64,000 nt of DNA from Quercus robur. Lineage: Eukaryota > Streptophyta > Magnoliopsida > Fagales > Fagaceae. Location: positions 4,226,974-4,290,973 of the forward strand of contig NC_065536.1 of the NCBI RefSeq assembly GCF_932294415.1, given 5' to 3'. The position numbers and the translations under genes are program-made. Below are positions 32,640-43,320 of the stretch, piece by piece. Under the pieces are notes generated by a model that ran no database searches, had not been told where the DNA came from, and was given only the letters and a program-made list of their open reading frames with translations. Within the stretch, counting starts at the first letter, position 1; the number at the start of each line of letters is the position of its first letter.

Positions 32640-33960
32640 TGAAGCAGTCATTAACAAAAAAATTATGCATATATAGCCATATTGCAAGCTGTCTACAATT
32701 TTGAAGACCCTACAAATAGAAAAGGAACATTTGTAGCACTTTAAAATATTCAAACTAATAAATTTGATCTTCTTGCTTTGCTAATTTGTTCTACTCCTAA
32801 GATGCACTAATTTTTTTTTTAAGGATAAAAGATAAAACTTTATTGATAAATTGAATATAAAAATGTGTAGACAATCTCATGACAGCATAGCAAGACCATG
32901 CATTTGCTGCCAAGGAATAATATGCCACCTAAACACATGAGGCACTATGCCACTCTCTCTTATAAGAAGCAACTCAAACACAAAATTCAAAACTTCAAAT
33001 AGTCTAGATATCTCTGCTTATATACTCCTGTTAGCCCCCAATTTTGATTATGCAGGTTTCTTGGAAACTGTTGAGGAGATTGTTTCCAACCACATATATC
33101 TGTGTCAAATGCATATGATAAATAACAATATTTGAACTTAAAATATCTTGAACCACAACGATAATGATAATAAATCCAATTTATCAATCCATTCCCAAAT
33201 GGCAATCACAAATATAAAAGAACTAGTATCCCCATCACTCTACTCAATCAATAATCAAATCTCAAACTTCCAAGCCTTACCACAAAATAAACAATTCAAC
33301 TTTTGTCTTCTTTCCCACACTCCTAATTTCACATAACATTATAACCAAGAAAACAATTCTACCATATGAAGTTCATTACACATAAATCAAAAGAAAATCT
33401 AAAATAAATTGATACAAATGTAAAGAAGGAAGAAAACCTCTTGCTAATTTATTGACTTTGGTCAGACCCTGCATATACTATAGCAAGAAGAATACATGTC
33501 TACTTATTAGACTTGCAAAATGGACATTGTACAAAATCAATCAAATTCTGGAAAAAAAAAAAAAAAAGTCAGGTATTTTATCAAACAATTTGCGTAACAA
33601 AATTTTTTGTTAGTTACGTCAACAACAAAATATTAAAGCAAATTATTGAGAGAGGATTTTGTAGAGATTATATACCCAACTTCTTTCGCAGGAAATACTT
33701 ATCTGATATTCATGGTAATCGAATCATGCTTTGATTGGGTTAGAGGGAGGCCCGGAAAAACAACTTTGAGAAGGAGATGGATCATTCCAAGCAGATACTA
33801 TCGATGGAAGAAGGAGGGGCAGAGTGAGAGAACCGAATTGAATTAGAATAATAGAATTGGATTTGGGAATTGGGGTTATAAGCTTTGGTTTTTCTATTCA
33901 AAGAAATATACCTATGCCAGCATATGATTCTTGTGGAGCCGGTTCAATATTCATCACAGA
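32640..33960. other. Non-coding
   Basis: A T tract at 32810-32820 followed by AAGGATAAAAGATAAAACTTTATTG looks like the reversed 3' end of a retroposed transcript, but I recognise no coding region in 32820-33500. An A tract lies at 33551-33566. Nothing else can be supported. Confidence 0.4.
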
Positions 33961-33969
33961 CACCAGCTG

Positions 33970-34600
33970 CTAATCTAGTATTCCATGAAAGAACAAAACA
34001 TTGAGGGTATGATTAAAACATTTCATGTAGCTACTGATTCTCAAGTGGCTGATATATTCACCAATGCCTTGGGGTTTTCACCTTTTACAAGACTTTCTGG
34101 AAAATTGGGTTTAAAGAACATTTTTACTCCGAGGGAATTAAAGACACAATCTTCAGTTCAAGTCTTAGAACTCAAGGTTCAGGACTTGAGCGGGAGCGTT
34201 GAAACTGACTCAGCTACACAACAACACAAGTCAAACGACAGTGAGGATAAGAAGATGAAGAGCAAAACGACATCAAGTGGTTTTGCTGAAAGGAATGAAG
34301 TTATAAAGAAAACGGCAGCATATTGCTTATTGAAGGCACGTGGACATCATGTGCGTGGATGCAGGACTAAGGCAGTTAGAGGGAAGCACAAGTGTCACTC
34401 ATCCAATGGTGCTGATAAGAGTTAGTTAGATCAATAAGTTAGTGACGATATTTTTTTATTTTCCCGCCTGTGTTGTGTATATATAGAAGAGGAAGTTAAT
34501 TATTTTGTACCTTTTGACATTTTCATTTGTAAATCAATAAGAATTCTCTCAGTTTTCAGAAACTTCACTCTTTTTCATCTCTTTCATCTATAAAATTTTC
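33970..34600 (+). mobile_element. Ty1/copia 3' end: RNase H tail and partial LTR
   Basis: The plus strand encodes AANLVFHERTKHIEGMIKTF followed by HVATDSQVADIFTNALG, which is the conserved C-terminal end of copia RNase H (ADIFTKAL motif), then GKLGLKNIFTPREL and a divergent tail to 34425. After it come a TATA-like GTATATATAGAAGAG at 34477 and AATAAGAATTCTCTC at 34537, typical of a copia LTR. The rest of the element is missing upstream, so this is a severely truncated copy. Confidence 0.82.
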
Positions 34601-34926
34601 ATTATATTGATGTAGATTTATAGAGTGGATCTGGATGACATTGGTCCATCAAATATTGGATTAGTGATTTACAAGATTTGTATGTTACCTCTAGAATGAA
34701 GACTAACAGGTTTAGGCTCGAATATAATGCAGTAAAGCCTTCAATCGGGTCTGTAAATCCATAATTCTTCTTCTTTATCTCGTTCAAATGATCAACATTG
34801 TAGAGCCTGTATAACAAATCAGATTGGAAGATTCAATTCTCTCTCTGAGATAGACTTTTTTTACATTTAGCCCACCATGTTGGCTTGCTAAACTTGTGGT
34901 ACCAAGGTACTGACCATTGAGCAATT

Positions 34927-35064
34927 AAGTATATCATTACTACAAGAGTCTTGTAGCTCAATTGGTTTGCAGTTCTTAGTATTTTCAATTGAGATATCTA
35001 GAGTTTAAATTTTTCTTGCCCCAGTTATTAATTTATCAAAACAAAAAAGAAGTATGCCACTACT
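34927..35064 (+). mobile_element. Diverged short tRNA-derived SINE
   Basis: TGTAGCTCAATTGG (about 34951) is an A-box-like sequence and GAGTTTAAATTTT (about 35000) a decayed B box. An A-rich tail ends at 35049. Imperfect direct repeats (12 of 15 bases) at 34927-34941 and 35050-35064 support an old retroposed SINE of the same class as that at 28794. Confidence 0.6.
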
Positions 35065-35264
35065 GTTGCCTATGCAGCTGTTTATATGATTGTCATCAAG
35101 TTATGCCATTAAAACTTGATTAAATGCCCGTGTTACACAAGAGAAAACTAAACTTTAGTACCACACTTGTATAACTAGATATCAAAAGTTTTGGTGTATA
35201 TATTAAAATCATGGTCTTTGGAGGTTAAGAAGAATAATCACAAATCAATGCCTTGCCTTTGCCT

Positions 35265-35460
35265 CAATATAAAAATCCCCATGCATCTATGCAAGTGCTT
35301 TTCTTACTATAACTCTTGCAATTACAACTGTACAAGAAGCATTGGTTTGAAGACGTTCAACTTCCACAAACTACGGCTCTATTTTTTAAAAATATGTATT
35401 ATCGGTGTATCTGTATTTGCAATACATGGTGCAAATTTAAAGTCAAGTTTATTCAATATT
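35265..35460 (+). pseudogene. Relic of the WRN-exonuclease-like gene (promoter and 5' end)
   Basis: TATAAAAAT, TGCAAGTGCTTTT, ACAAGAAGCATTGGTTTGAA and GTTCAACTT follow the promoter and leader of copy 1 (6873-6955). Further on, GCAATACATGGTGCAAATTT matches the EIHGANVK segment of copies 1 and 3. The rest of the gene is absent. This is a fourth, much older copy at the edge of the duplicated region. Confidence 0.6.
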
Positions 35461-35693
35461 TTTTCTGTGGTTGTTGCTAAGGTAATTAAATGAGTTGAAG
35501 TCTTCAATGCAAAACCATATACAGAGGCGAAGGATGACAATTTCGTACCACACCGACCAATACGACTGGTATTTGTTGTTTAGTAGATAGGTCAGTACAT
35601 AACACTGATGTTTCGTGCATGCCAGTTCAAATACTGGTTGTATCGGACTCATTTTGGTTGTTCCGAAGAATATATCAAATTTCGGCTAATAAA

Positions 35694-36638
35694 CTATGAA
35701 GCACGGGTGCGTTTCGAGACTCGGGTGCGGGTGCGGATACGGGTGCGGGACTCGGCAATTTTTGAAAAAGATGGGTGCGGGTGCGGCAGGACTCGGCAAT
35801 TAAAAAATTATTAAAAATATTTTTATTTATATTTTTTATTTATTTTTACTATTAAAATATTCTTAAAAAACACATTAGATTCACAAAACAAAGAAAGAAG
35901 AAAGCAAAAAACACAAAACAAAAAAGAAATGTCCTACCCTCTCACCTAATCATGCCATATCAGATCATGCACTATATCCATCTCAACCAACACATGTACA
36001 TTAAGGTAAAATGACCAAAACAGCCACATGACTTTGGGTGCATCTGGGGACCCAATAGAATACAAAGCAAAGGGCATTTTGGGGTAATCAAAGATTTTTA
36101 TATTGCAACTCTGTCACGGGCCAACAGAGGAGCATTTGTGTTTTTTTTTTTTTTTTTTTTTTTTGGAGAAGCCAGCCCGGAAGACCAGGCAGGAAAGTAG
36201 CATTTGTGTTGGGTTGCTGTGGAGATGCCGAGACGGAGAGCAGAGACAGAGAGGCAGATGAAGCTGAGCACACGCACACTGCAGAGAGCACAGAGAAGAG
36301 AGACGAGTGACAGAGTGAGAGAGAGTGTTTGAATTTCGGCCTGAATCGGCCGTTTCGGCCTGAACCGGCCATTTCGCCGATTTCGGCCGATACGGCGCGA
36401 ATCTGGTCGAGTCTCAGCCGGATCGGCGCGAATCGGGCCGAGTCTCAGCCGCATCGGCGCGATTTGGGTCGAGTCTCAGCCGCGTCGGCGCGAGTCGGCG
36501 AAAAAAAAAAGAAACCACGTGGCAGACGCGGCCCGACGCGGCACCGACGCGCGGTCAGCGGCGTCCCTCCCGCGTCGCCGCGTCGCACCGCGTCGGACGC
36601 GGGTGCGGCGCCTCTGGAGCCGCGTCCGTGCATCCCAG
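35694..36638. mobile_element. hAT-like DNA element, GC-rich right arm, 8-bp TSD
   Basis: CTAATAAA is duplicated at 35686-35693 and 36639-36646; unit B has a single copy (CCAATAAA) at the empty site near 50330. The terminal inverted repeats are CTATGAAGCACGGGTGCG and, from the right, CTGGGATGCACGGACGCG. The 945-bp element has no transposase. Its right third (36330-36638) is a CpG-dense block containing about four 32-33-bp tandem units with GTCGAGTCTCAGCCG, in sharp contrast to the AT-rich surroundings. Confidence 0.85.
36131..36210 (-). mobile_element. Short retroposon insertion (56 bp) with 12-bp TSD
   Basis: AGCATTTGTGTT at 36131-36142 and 36199-36210 brackets a T tract and 30-odd bases of unique sequence, so on the minus strand a unique stub ends in TTCTCC and a poly(A) tail. 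It lies inside the hAT-like element and therefore post-dates it. Confidence 0.75.
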
Positions 36639-37018
36639 CTAATAAATGCATACCGGCCAAAATTAGATGAACACTTTCCTTTGTATTTTTCTTACCTTGA
36701 TATCAAATTTGTCCCCCATTTTCAGGATATAATCCCTTTCTCTCCTCTTCTTCTTTTTCTTTGTTTGTTCTCTACTTTTTCAAAATTTCCAACTCTGCAT
36801 GTGTCTTCATCGTTGCACTGTTGCATGTTATCCATCTCTCTCTCATTGTCTCTTTAATGTTTTCTTTTCCTTTCTTTTATTATTTTCTTAGAGGATTCTT
36901 GTCAAAGATGCTAAAATAGCTAAAATGCATTTTAGCACCCAAAACCCACTACATTAAAGGTGCCAAAAATCAAATTCTTTTGCTTTTGCACTTTATCTTT
37001 TCTGGATGGTAAACACGC

Positions 37019-37049
<31 letters not shown>

Positions 37050-37288
37050 TAATTTATGTCACAAAAATTGAGAAAGCTTGGGGAATTATTGTTAGTGTCA
37101 CTGTGGCATATAGTGTGTATGTTACATGGACCCACTCAATATGGATGAATAGATAGGCTATCATTTCATATCCATAATCTTGATTCTTGAGGCACCAATC
37201 GGTGCTCTTAGTGTCATTTTCCTAGTGATAGGTTACAATGATTAATAAAGTAGAATTGTTAGGCTAGACATGGTTAATTCCTACTTTA

Positions 37289-38380
37289 TTCTCATAAGCT
37301 CTCTCATAAAAAATGCCATTTTGACACATTAAAAACCTATTTTATCATTTTAGCACATCATTTTATAATTCACCATTTATCCCATCTTCTATTCTACAAT
37401 TCTATATATTAAAATAATATATTCCAATATTAAGATAACATTAAAAAAACCAACAATATATAAAAATACAAAATAAAAAAAACAACCACCCCCACCACAA
37501 CCTACAGCCCACCCCCACTGCCAGCAACCATCAATGCCCCACCCACATCCCACCCACCACCGTCTCACACCAGAAATAACACAGCAGAACACCAAAACCA
37601 CCACCACAGAAAAACAAAAACAACAACAAAAAACACAACCCAACCGCATCTCACACACCCACCCATTGCCGCCGCTAACCCACCCACCCATCAACACCCC
37701 ACATCCCACCCCACCACTATCTCACACTAGAACCACCACAGCAGAACACCAAAACCACCACCACAGAAAAACAAAAACAACAACAAAAAACACAGAGATC
37801 GGCATCAGGTGGCGTGGCGAGGTTGAACGGAAGAGAAAAAAGCCACCCACTGTCGAACCCACCCAACAAATCACTGCAAAAAAAAAAAAACCCAACAGTA
37901 ACAGAGATCGGCATCAGGTGGCACGGCGAGGCTGAATGGAAGAGAGAAAAGCCACCTACTACCGAACTCATCCATCAAATCATTGTCAAAAAAAAAAAAA
38001 AAAAAAAAAACCCATAGCAGCAGAGATCAGCATTAGGTGGCGCGGCAAGGCTGAATAGAAGAGAGAAAAGCAACACAATGAGAAGAAAAAAGAGTGAAAG
38101 AAAAGATGGGTTGATAGGAATGTCTGAGGAAGAATAAGAGAGGAGAGAAAAAAAAAGGAATAAAGTGATGAGAGAGGAGTGAGAAAGATGAATAAAAAAA
38201 TAATAAACAGAAATGGCATTTTCATCCATATGCTCTCATTTTTTAGAACGTACTGTAGCATGTCTCATAATTTTGGCACATATAACACACCTGATGATGC
38301 TCTGTTTTTGGTGTTTGGTGTGCCAAATGCTAAATATTATAGCATTTAACACATTTAGCACACCTGATGATAATGCTTAG
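37289..38380. mobile_element. Repeat-rich insertion absent from unit B
   Basis: Unit B continues directly from the equivalent of 37288 to that of 38381, so these 1.09 kb are an insertion. Inside are a duplicated CCACCACAGAAAAACAAAAA block (about 37597 and 37756) and three copies of a GAGATCGGCATCAGGTGGCG block (about 37796, 37905, 38021). The right part has CACACCTGATGATGCT and CACACCTGATGATAATGCTT, and GCTAAATATTATAGCATTTA-type palindromes. I see no coding region and no certain TSD; a non-autonomous DNA element is likely. Confidence 0.6.
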
Positions 38381-39524
38381 GACATGAGTGCTCAATCCAT
38401 AGCACTAGCGGCTCCACGTTGAGTCAAAGGTGATCATGACCACCTGACTTGGAAAACAAAATAATTATTATATAAAAATTAATTTTTGTATCCTTAAAAA
38501 ATATTTGGGTTCATTCTAATTTTTTTTAGGCTCAATATAATTACACTTTGAAAAAAAATTGGCAACAAACTTGGTTGTAAATTAAGACTACAACTTCACT
38601 CAATATTATTTTTATTGGATGTGAATTTTGACAAATCCACCATTGAATTATATTTTCTTCTTATATTCTTCATACTTGCAAAATTTCAAAAAAAAATTAA
38701 ATATCAATAATTATGTCATGAATCAAATCTTCAAATTTCAAGTTTTTGTAGTTTAAAATTATACATAAAAAATAAGTTTATGGATAAAATAGTAAATAAT
38801 ATCCGATTAACATGTATTTTAAGAACATAAAGAACATGCAATTCAAAATTTAGATTTTCAAAATATATAGTAATGTTAATTTTTTTAGTGAGAGTAACCT
38901 TAGGCTACAACTTAGTCTGTAGCTAAACTTTTCCATAAATTTTGATGCGTTTAACAATATATTAGGTCCTTACAAACAAACAGTTTCTCAAAAAAAAAAA
39001 GGTCCTTACAAACAAGAGAAAAAGCCCAAGAAAATTTTTATCAAACTAAAATTTTGAAAAAGATGTAACTTAAAGTATTGATAATGAGACTATCATGCAA
39101 ATATTTCAAAATAAGAAAATTAGAAAAGGAAATTGTAAAACTTTATATATTTGTATGTGTGTGTGTGTGTGTTCTTATTTATTTTGTTTTATTTTTTTTG
39201 GGTCAATATATGAATTTTTAATTTTATGAAATTTTGTATAATTTAAGTTTTTTCATGACTACCCTAGAAAACATTCGTGAGCATGATTTCTCTCCAATGA
39301 GTGCAAGCTCTTAACTAATAAATTAATAAATACATGGACATGATATCTAGATATAAATGAAAAAAAAAGTATTTGTTATACTATATTAGAATTAATATTT
39401 CACTCATCATCTTGTGATAGACCTGAGCAGTAAAAGAAATAATAAAAAAGAATAAGTAAATGAAGTTGTAAAATAATAGAGTCCTTGATACTAAGTGTAT
39501 TATAAAGTAAGGTGTTCTCATATG
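38381..39524. other. Duplicon A non-coding block, with tail-only insertion
   Basis: Collinear with 54255-55385. The direct repeat GGTCCTTACAAACAA (38965-38979 and 39001-39015) brackets ACAGTTTCTC plus poly(A), a 21-bp tail-only insertion. Unit B has the same structure near 54855-54900, so this event came before the duplication. Part of the block (38520-38940) recurs inverted at 4840-5240. Confidence 0.75.
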
Positions 39525-39529
39525 ATAAT

Positions 39530-40294
39530 TGTAGGGACACAAAATCTTTAACGGCTCAACAACGATGTTGGGCTCGCACACGGAAAGTCCCTCACAATAA
39601 TATTTGTAGAGAGTGGGCTTGAAAGGCCAGCGTTGGATCATAGGGCGACGTTTCGGGCCGGACTATAGGTGAACCAATATGAGAAAGAGCTTTGGGCTGG
39701 ATATTCAGGCCCTTCAATCTTGTATCTAGGAGGATTTGGCTCCTCGGATCATGTCCGAGGAGCGATGGTGCTGTCTCCGGTTACCCGTCGGTGGGTTTTT
39801 AGGTGGTGTCCGGCGTATATTATCCAGGCATTCTCTTTCATCAAGTCTTTCTCAAGAAGCTAGATGGGAGACCCCCCCCCCCCCCTTTTGGTCACATAAC
39901 ATTCTCTTTTATACTAGCCTACGTTCGTTGTCCTTCGTCCACGTGTAGGGTCGATCTTTCTAGGACAGATATCTGTCCCATCAGTCTAATCCCAAAATTG
40001 CTGGAGATGATCCATAAAGCCTAAGATCCCGGCTCTGTTAGGGGAAGTGTCATGTCAGGGAAGGGTATTAAAGACAACTTCCCCAGGATATTTTATGATC
40101 TTTCTAGCTTACTCGTGTTCCATTCCTATCCATGGGGTTTTGGACCTGCCGAGGACGAAACCGTCCTCGGCTGTGTCTTCGGGCCACTTTTTATGTCTCC
40201 TAGTTTCGAGCTTGGGCCCTGGCCTCCTTCAGTTTAGGACCGGTGGGCTTCCCATAAGTGCGTGGGCCGGACCCATAAACTATTGGACCCCACA
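39530..40294 (-). repeat. LARD LTR (3' LTR in element sense)
   Basis: It is almost identical to 45009-45770. It contains a 14-C run (39872-39885), against 11 C in the other LTR, which explains the 3-bp length difference. Confidence 0.95.
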
Positions 40295-40306
40295 TTAGCC
40301 CCTCAA
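40295..40306 (-). promoter_or_regulatory. LARD polypurine tract
   Basis: On the minus strand TTTGAGGGGCTAA directly precedes the 3' LTR start TGTGGGG, as expected for the plus-strand primer of reverse transcription. Confidence 0.7.
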
Positions 40307-40648
40307 AATCCTGCTGTCCAACGTCATGGTAGGACAGGTGGATTTTGATGATGTCAAGCCCTTATTGCCGTTCACTTTCTTCGGATCTTGATCAACACTG
40401 GCGACTCTTCCCCTCCCCAAGGAACGTACCGGTCTACGAGCCGTTTTTCCTGGATTTGCGTACGTTGCCGTTATGCCGCGTGGTTATCTGTAGCGTGTCT
40501 TTAATATCTTCCCATTTACGAGACCTCCCAGATATAACGGTTATTGATGGCGTGGGAGAACGAAGCGGCGCGTGAGAACGAAGCGGCGCGTTATACTCTG
40601 GATTTCCCTGGGGATCTAAGTGCGTTACATACCCTCTTCTTCGTCCCC

Positions 40649-41380
40649 TATATAAAGAGAGAAGACAGAGGGGGACTTTTTCATATCCGAATCCCTCACG
40701 CTCTTCCCAGAATCCACTTCCTCCATCTGGTTACTCCCTATTCAATAATACCTCTCTCATAGTAATCCCTCATGAACAAATCCTTCCTTTCCTAGAAACG
40801 CCATGTCCTAACAAAACTCGAGATGGCTCGGTCGGGGCAAGGATGGCGGAGACTTAAGATTTGCCTCCCCATTCTTTTAGCCAAAATCCGAAGCAGGGAC
40901 TCGTCACACCCCAATTCTGGTGTGACTGAGTCGAAAACCTCCCTTGTCATCTCCATCTGCTCTCTCATGAGCATACCTAATATGGCTCCCCTTCTCCCTC
41001 TTTTGCTCCTTTTACTTTCTTTTCATTGCTTCCCTCTTCTTCTCCTCCTTCCTACTCATGTCCTCCATCTTCTTTTTCCCTTGCTTTCTTCAGCGACAAG
41101 AGTTTGCTGAAGTGCTTCCATGTGTTCCAATTCGTCTTCCTTCTCCTTCATTATTTTTGTATAAGGTTCTTCTCCTGATATGAGCAGTACTGAGGCATAG
41201 ATTTCAGAAAGACTTTGAAGGCGAGTTCAGAAGACACCTGATGGTTTACTTATTTGTGTTACGGATGTTGTTACTGTTTTAGCAGTTCATTTTTTGTATA
41301 GGCTTGTTTAAGCCCTTCCTTGTACGTTGTAACAATTTTTCATATTAATAAAAGTTAGTATTACTCTATTTCGTATGTCT
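40649..41380 (+). other. Antisense transcription-like module 1 inside the LARD
   Basis: A strong TATATAAAG box (40649) on the strand opposite to the element is followed by a leader, a short open stretch with KICLPILLAKIRSR (about 40855-40900) and an end with AATAAAAG near 41345. A second, diverged version lies at 42377-43010 and shares CTTTTAG.CAAAATCCGAAGCAGG (40875; 42634). Some plant gypsy lineages carry an extra antisense ORF with its own promoter near the 3' end. This could be the remains of one, but I recognise no protein family. Confidence 0.4.
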
Positions 41381-41744
41381 TGTTTATATATTCTAACAAA
41401 TGTGAAAGCGCTGCTCGGCATAATAGTATAGCATTTGAATCAATAATAACTAAGGCCAAAGTAATCGTTGATAAAAAGATGCCACGATAACTTTAACAAA
41501 ATTATTATTCAACATAACAATCCGACCAGTGAGGAATGAGACTTATCTTAAAATTAGCCGTGATGGGTGTTAAATGCTCGATAAGGTGTAAGAAGTAGTT
41601 ATCCGAGGACATGTTACCCACCGGATGAATGGCCTCCTTAGGTTGACGATCATTAGGTTATTCTGCCATCTCCATGATACGCGAGCCTTAACCTTTTCTA
41701 GTGTTTAAGCCGAGAAATTTCTTCATTCGGGCAGTTGATTTCCC

Positions 41745-42090
41745 AAGAAGCCTGAGTCCGAGGACTTTGCAAAACCTGGGTTTTGTTCAGGACTTATGCG
41801 TTTTATCTTATGTACTTGATTTTTCCCTTAGGCTTGAGTCCGAGACTTGTGTCTTTATCGGTACTTGGTTTTCCCTTTTAGCTTGAGTCCGAGGACCATG
41901 CAAGCCTTAGGTTCTGTCCAAGACCAATGTCTGCATCAGTACTTGGTTTTCCCTTTTAGCTTGAGTCCGAGGATCATGCAAGCCTTAGGTTCTGTCCAAG
42001 ACCAATGTCTGCATCAGTACTTGGTTTTCCCTTTTAGCTTGAGTCCGAGGATCATGCAAGCCTTAGGTTCTGTCCAAGACTTTGAGTTCA
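41745..42090. repeat. Tandem repeat, 78-bp unit, in LARD
   Basis: GCTTGAGTCCGAGGA recurs at about 41880, 41958 and 42036 with an exact 78-bp period, preceded by two diverged units at about 41750 and 41830. The unit is related to the 81-bp array at 43321 (shared TACTTGGTTT, GAGTCCGAGGACCATGCAAG and TTCTGTCCA). Confidence 0.85.
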
Positions 42091-42376
42091 GATTTTCCCT
42101 TTCATTGAGCATTTCCCGAGGTGCCAAACAGGGTGTCCCTGGACCTTCACGCAAAGCGGGCTTGGGCCGCGAACTCTATGAATCCGCGGATTAAGAGATA
42201 TTTCTGCAACCTCTGGCCACGCAGTACTTCTCTGACGCCCCAAGGATCGAGGCGCGCCTTTACGAGGCTCCTTGAGTCTCTTGGCTGCAGTTGACGTTGG
42301 AAGTTGAGCCAAGACTACTTTGTCTGTAGTGCTCCTTGGGACGCCGCGTGAGTTGACTGCCATTACCTTGTCTTTT

Positions 42377-43010
42377 CAAATAAATAGGAGGGAGAGAGGG
42401 TTGCTTTATATCTACACCCATCCTTTTATTTTTCTCTCACATCACGCTTCCCATATCCGGAGTTCTCCTTTCTTGGCATAACATGTTGAAAGCGAGGGTT
42501 GGGAAGAAAGAACTTTCTCCGCCGCAGAAGCGCCGTGTCCTCATGAGGCTTATAACAGTAAGGTATGGGCACAGGAAGCACAAGTTCAGGAGAGTACTCC
42601 ATCTCCTCCGAGGGGGAACGGCGTCTCTTCCTCTTTTAGTCAAAATCCGAAGCAGGCTCTGTTCATGCCGGCACTTTGGTATGTCAGAAGAAAGATTCTC
42701 CGCCATCAGCGCCTCTGCTTAGCAGCAGGCGAATATTTAGAGAAAGCCCCTCAGTTTCCCACTCCCTGCACCTTTCCTTCAACGGTGCCAGGCTCAAGTT
42801 GGGTTTCTTTGGCTGCCTGAGTTATGGGCATGTAGGAGCGCGGGGGAAGAATAAGGTCTCGGAGCTGTAGCCAACCTTTCCTCCGACATACCTCCTCGGC
42901 TTTCTCCAGCTTTCTTGTATTTTTCTTTTTCTTGCTTATGTAGTAAGCTTTGACGTATGCTGATTCCAGCTTTTCATTGTACGCTGTACTATTTCTTCGT
43001 TGTAATAAAA
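42377..43010 (+). other. Antisense transcription-like module 2 inside the LARD
   Basis: A TATA-like AAATAAATA (42378), a pyrimidine-rich leader, an open stretch from 42483 (MLKARVGKKELSPPQKRRVL, then LPLLVKIRSRLCS) and TTGTAATAAAAATGG at about 43000. It parallels module 1 at 40649, so the interior contains an old internal duplication. Confidence 0.35.
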
Positions 43011-43320
43011 ATGGAAATTGATTTACATGTTTTAAGCGTTGATCTACTGGGCAATACGACTTTGTGAACGAATGTGCTCTATGTATGTGTTGCTTTGAGA
43101 ATATTTAGAGCTAAATAGCCTGAAACGTAATCTAACTCACTCCAACTTATCCAATACTATCAGGCAATATATCGATAATTTATTGTAAATTAAATTTGGG
43201 AGACTAACCGGGATAGCAGTTGAATAATCTGCGATAGGCGCGTGAATACCGTCCAAGGCTGATAATCTCTAAATAATCCATCCGAGCAATCGACTGGGAA
43301 GTAGGGAACTCCGATGGTGC

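Noticed and set aside
36098-36857. Arg/Ala-rich open stretches in the CpG-dense block
   Set aside because: High GC removes stop codons from all frames here; the frames overlap and none resembles a protein family.
37389-38260. Open stretches in both strands around the CCACCACAG and GATCGGCATCAGG repeats
   Set aside because: Low-complexity Pro/Thr/Lys and Gly/Val/Phe peptides produced by tandem repeats within an inserted element; no known domain.
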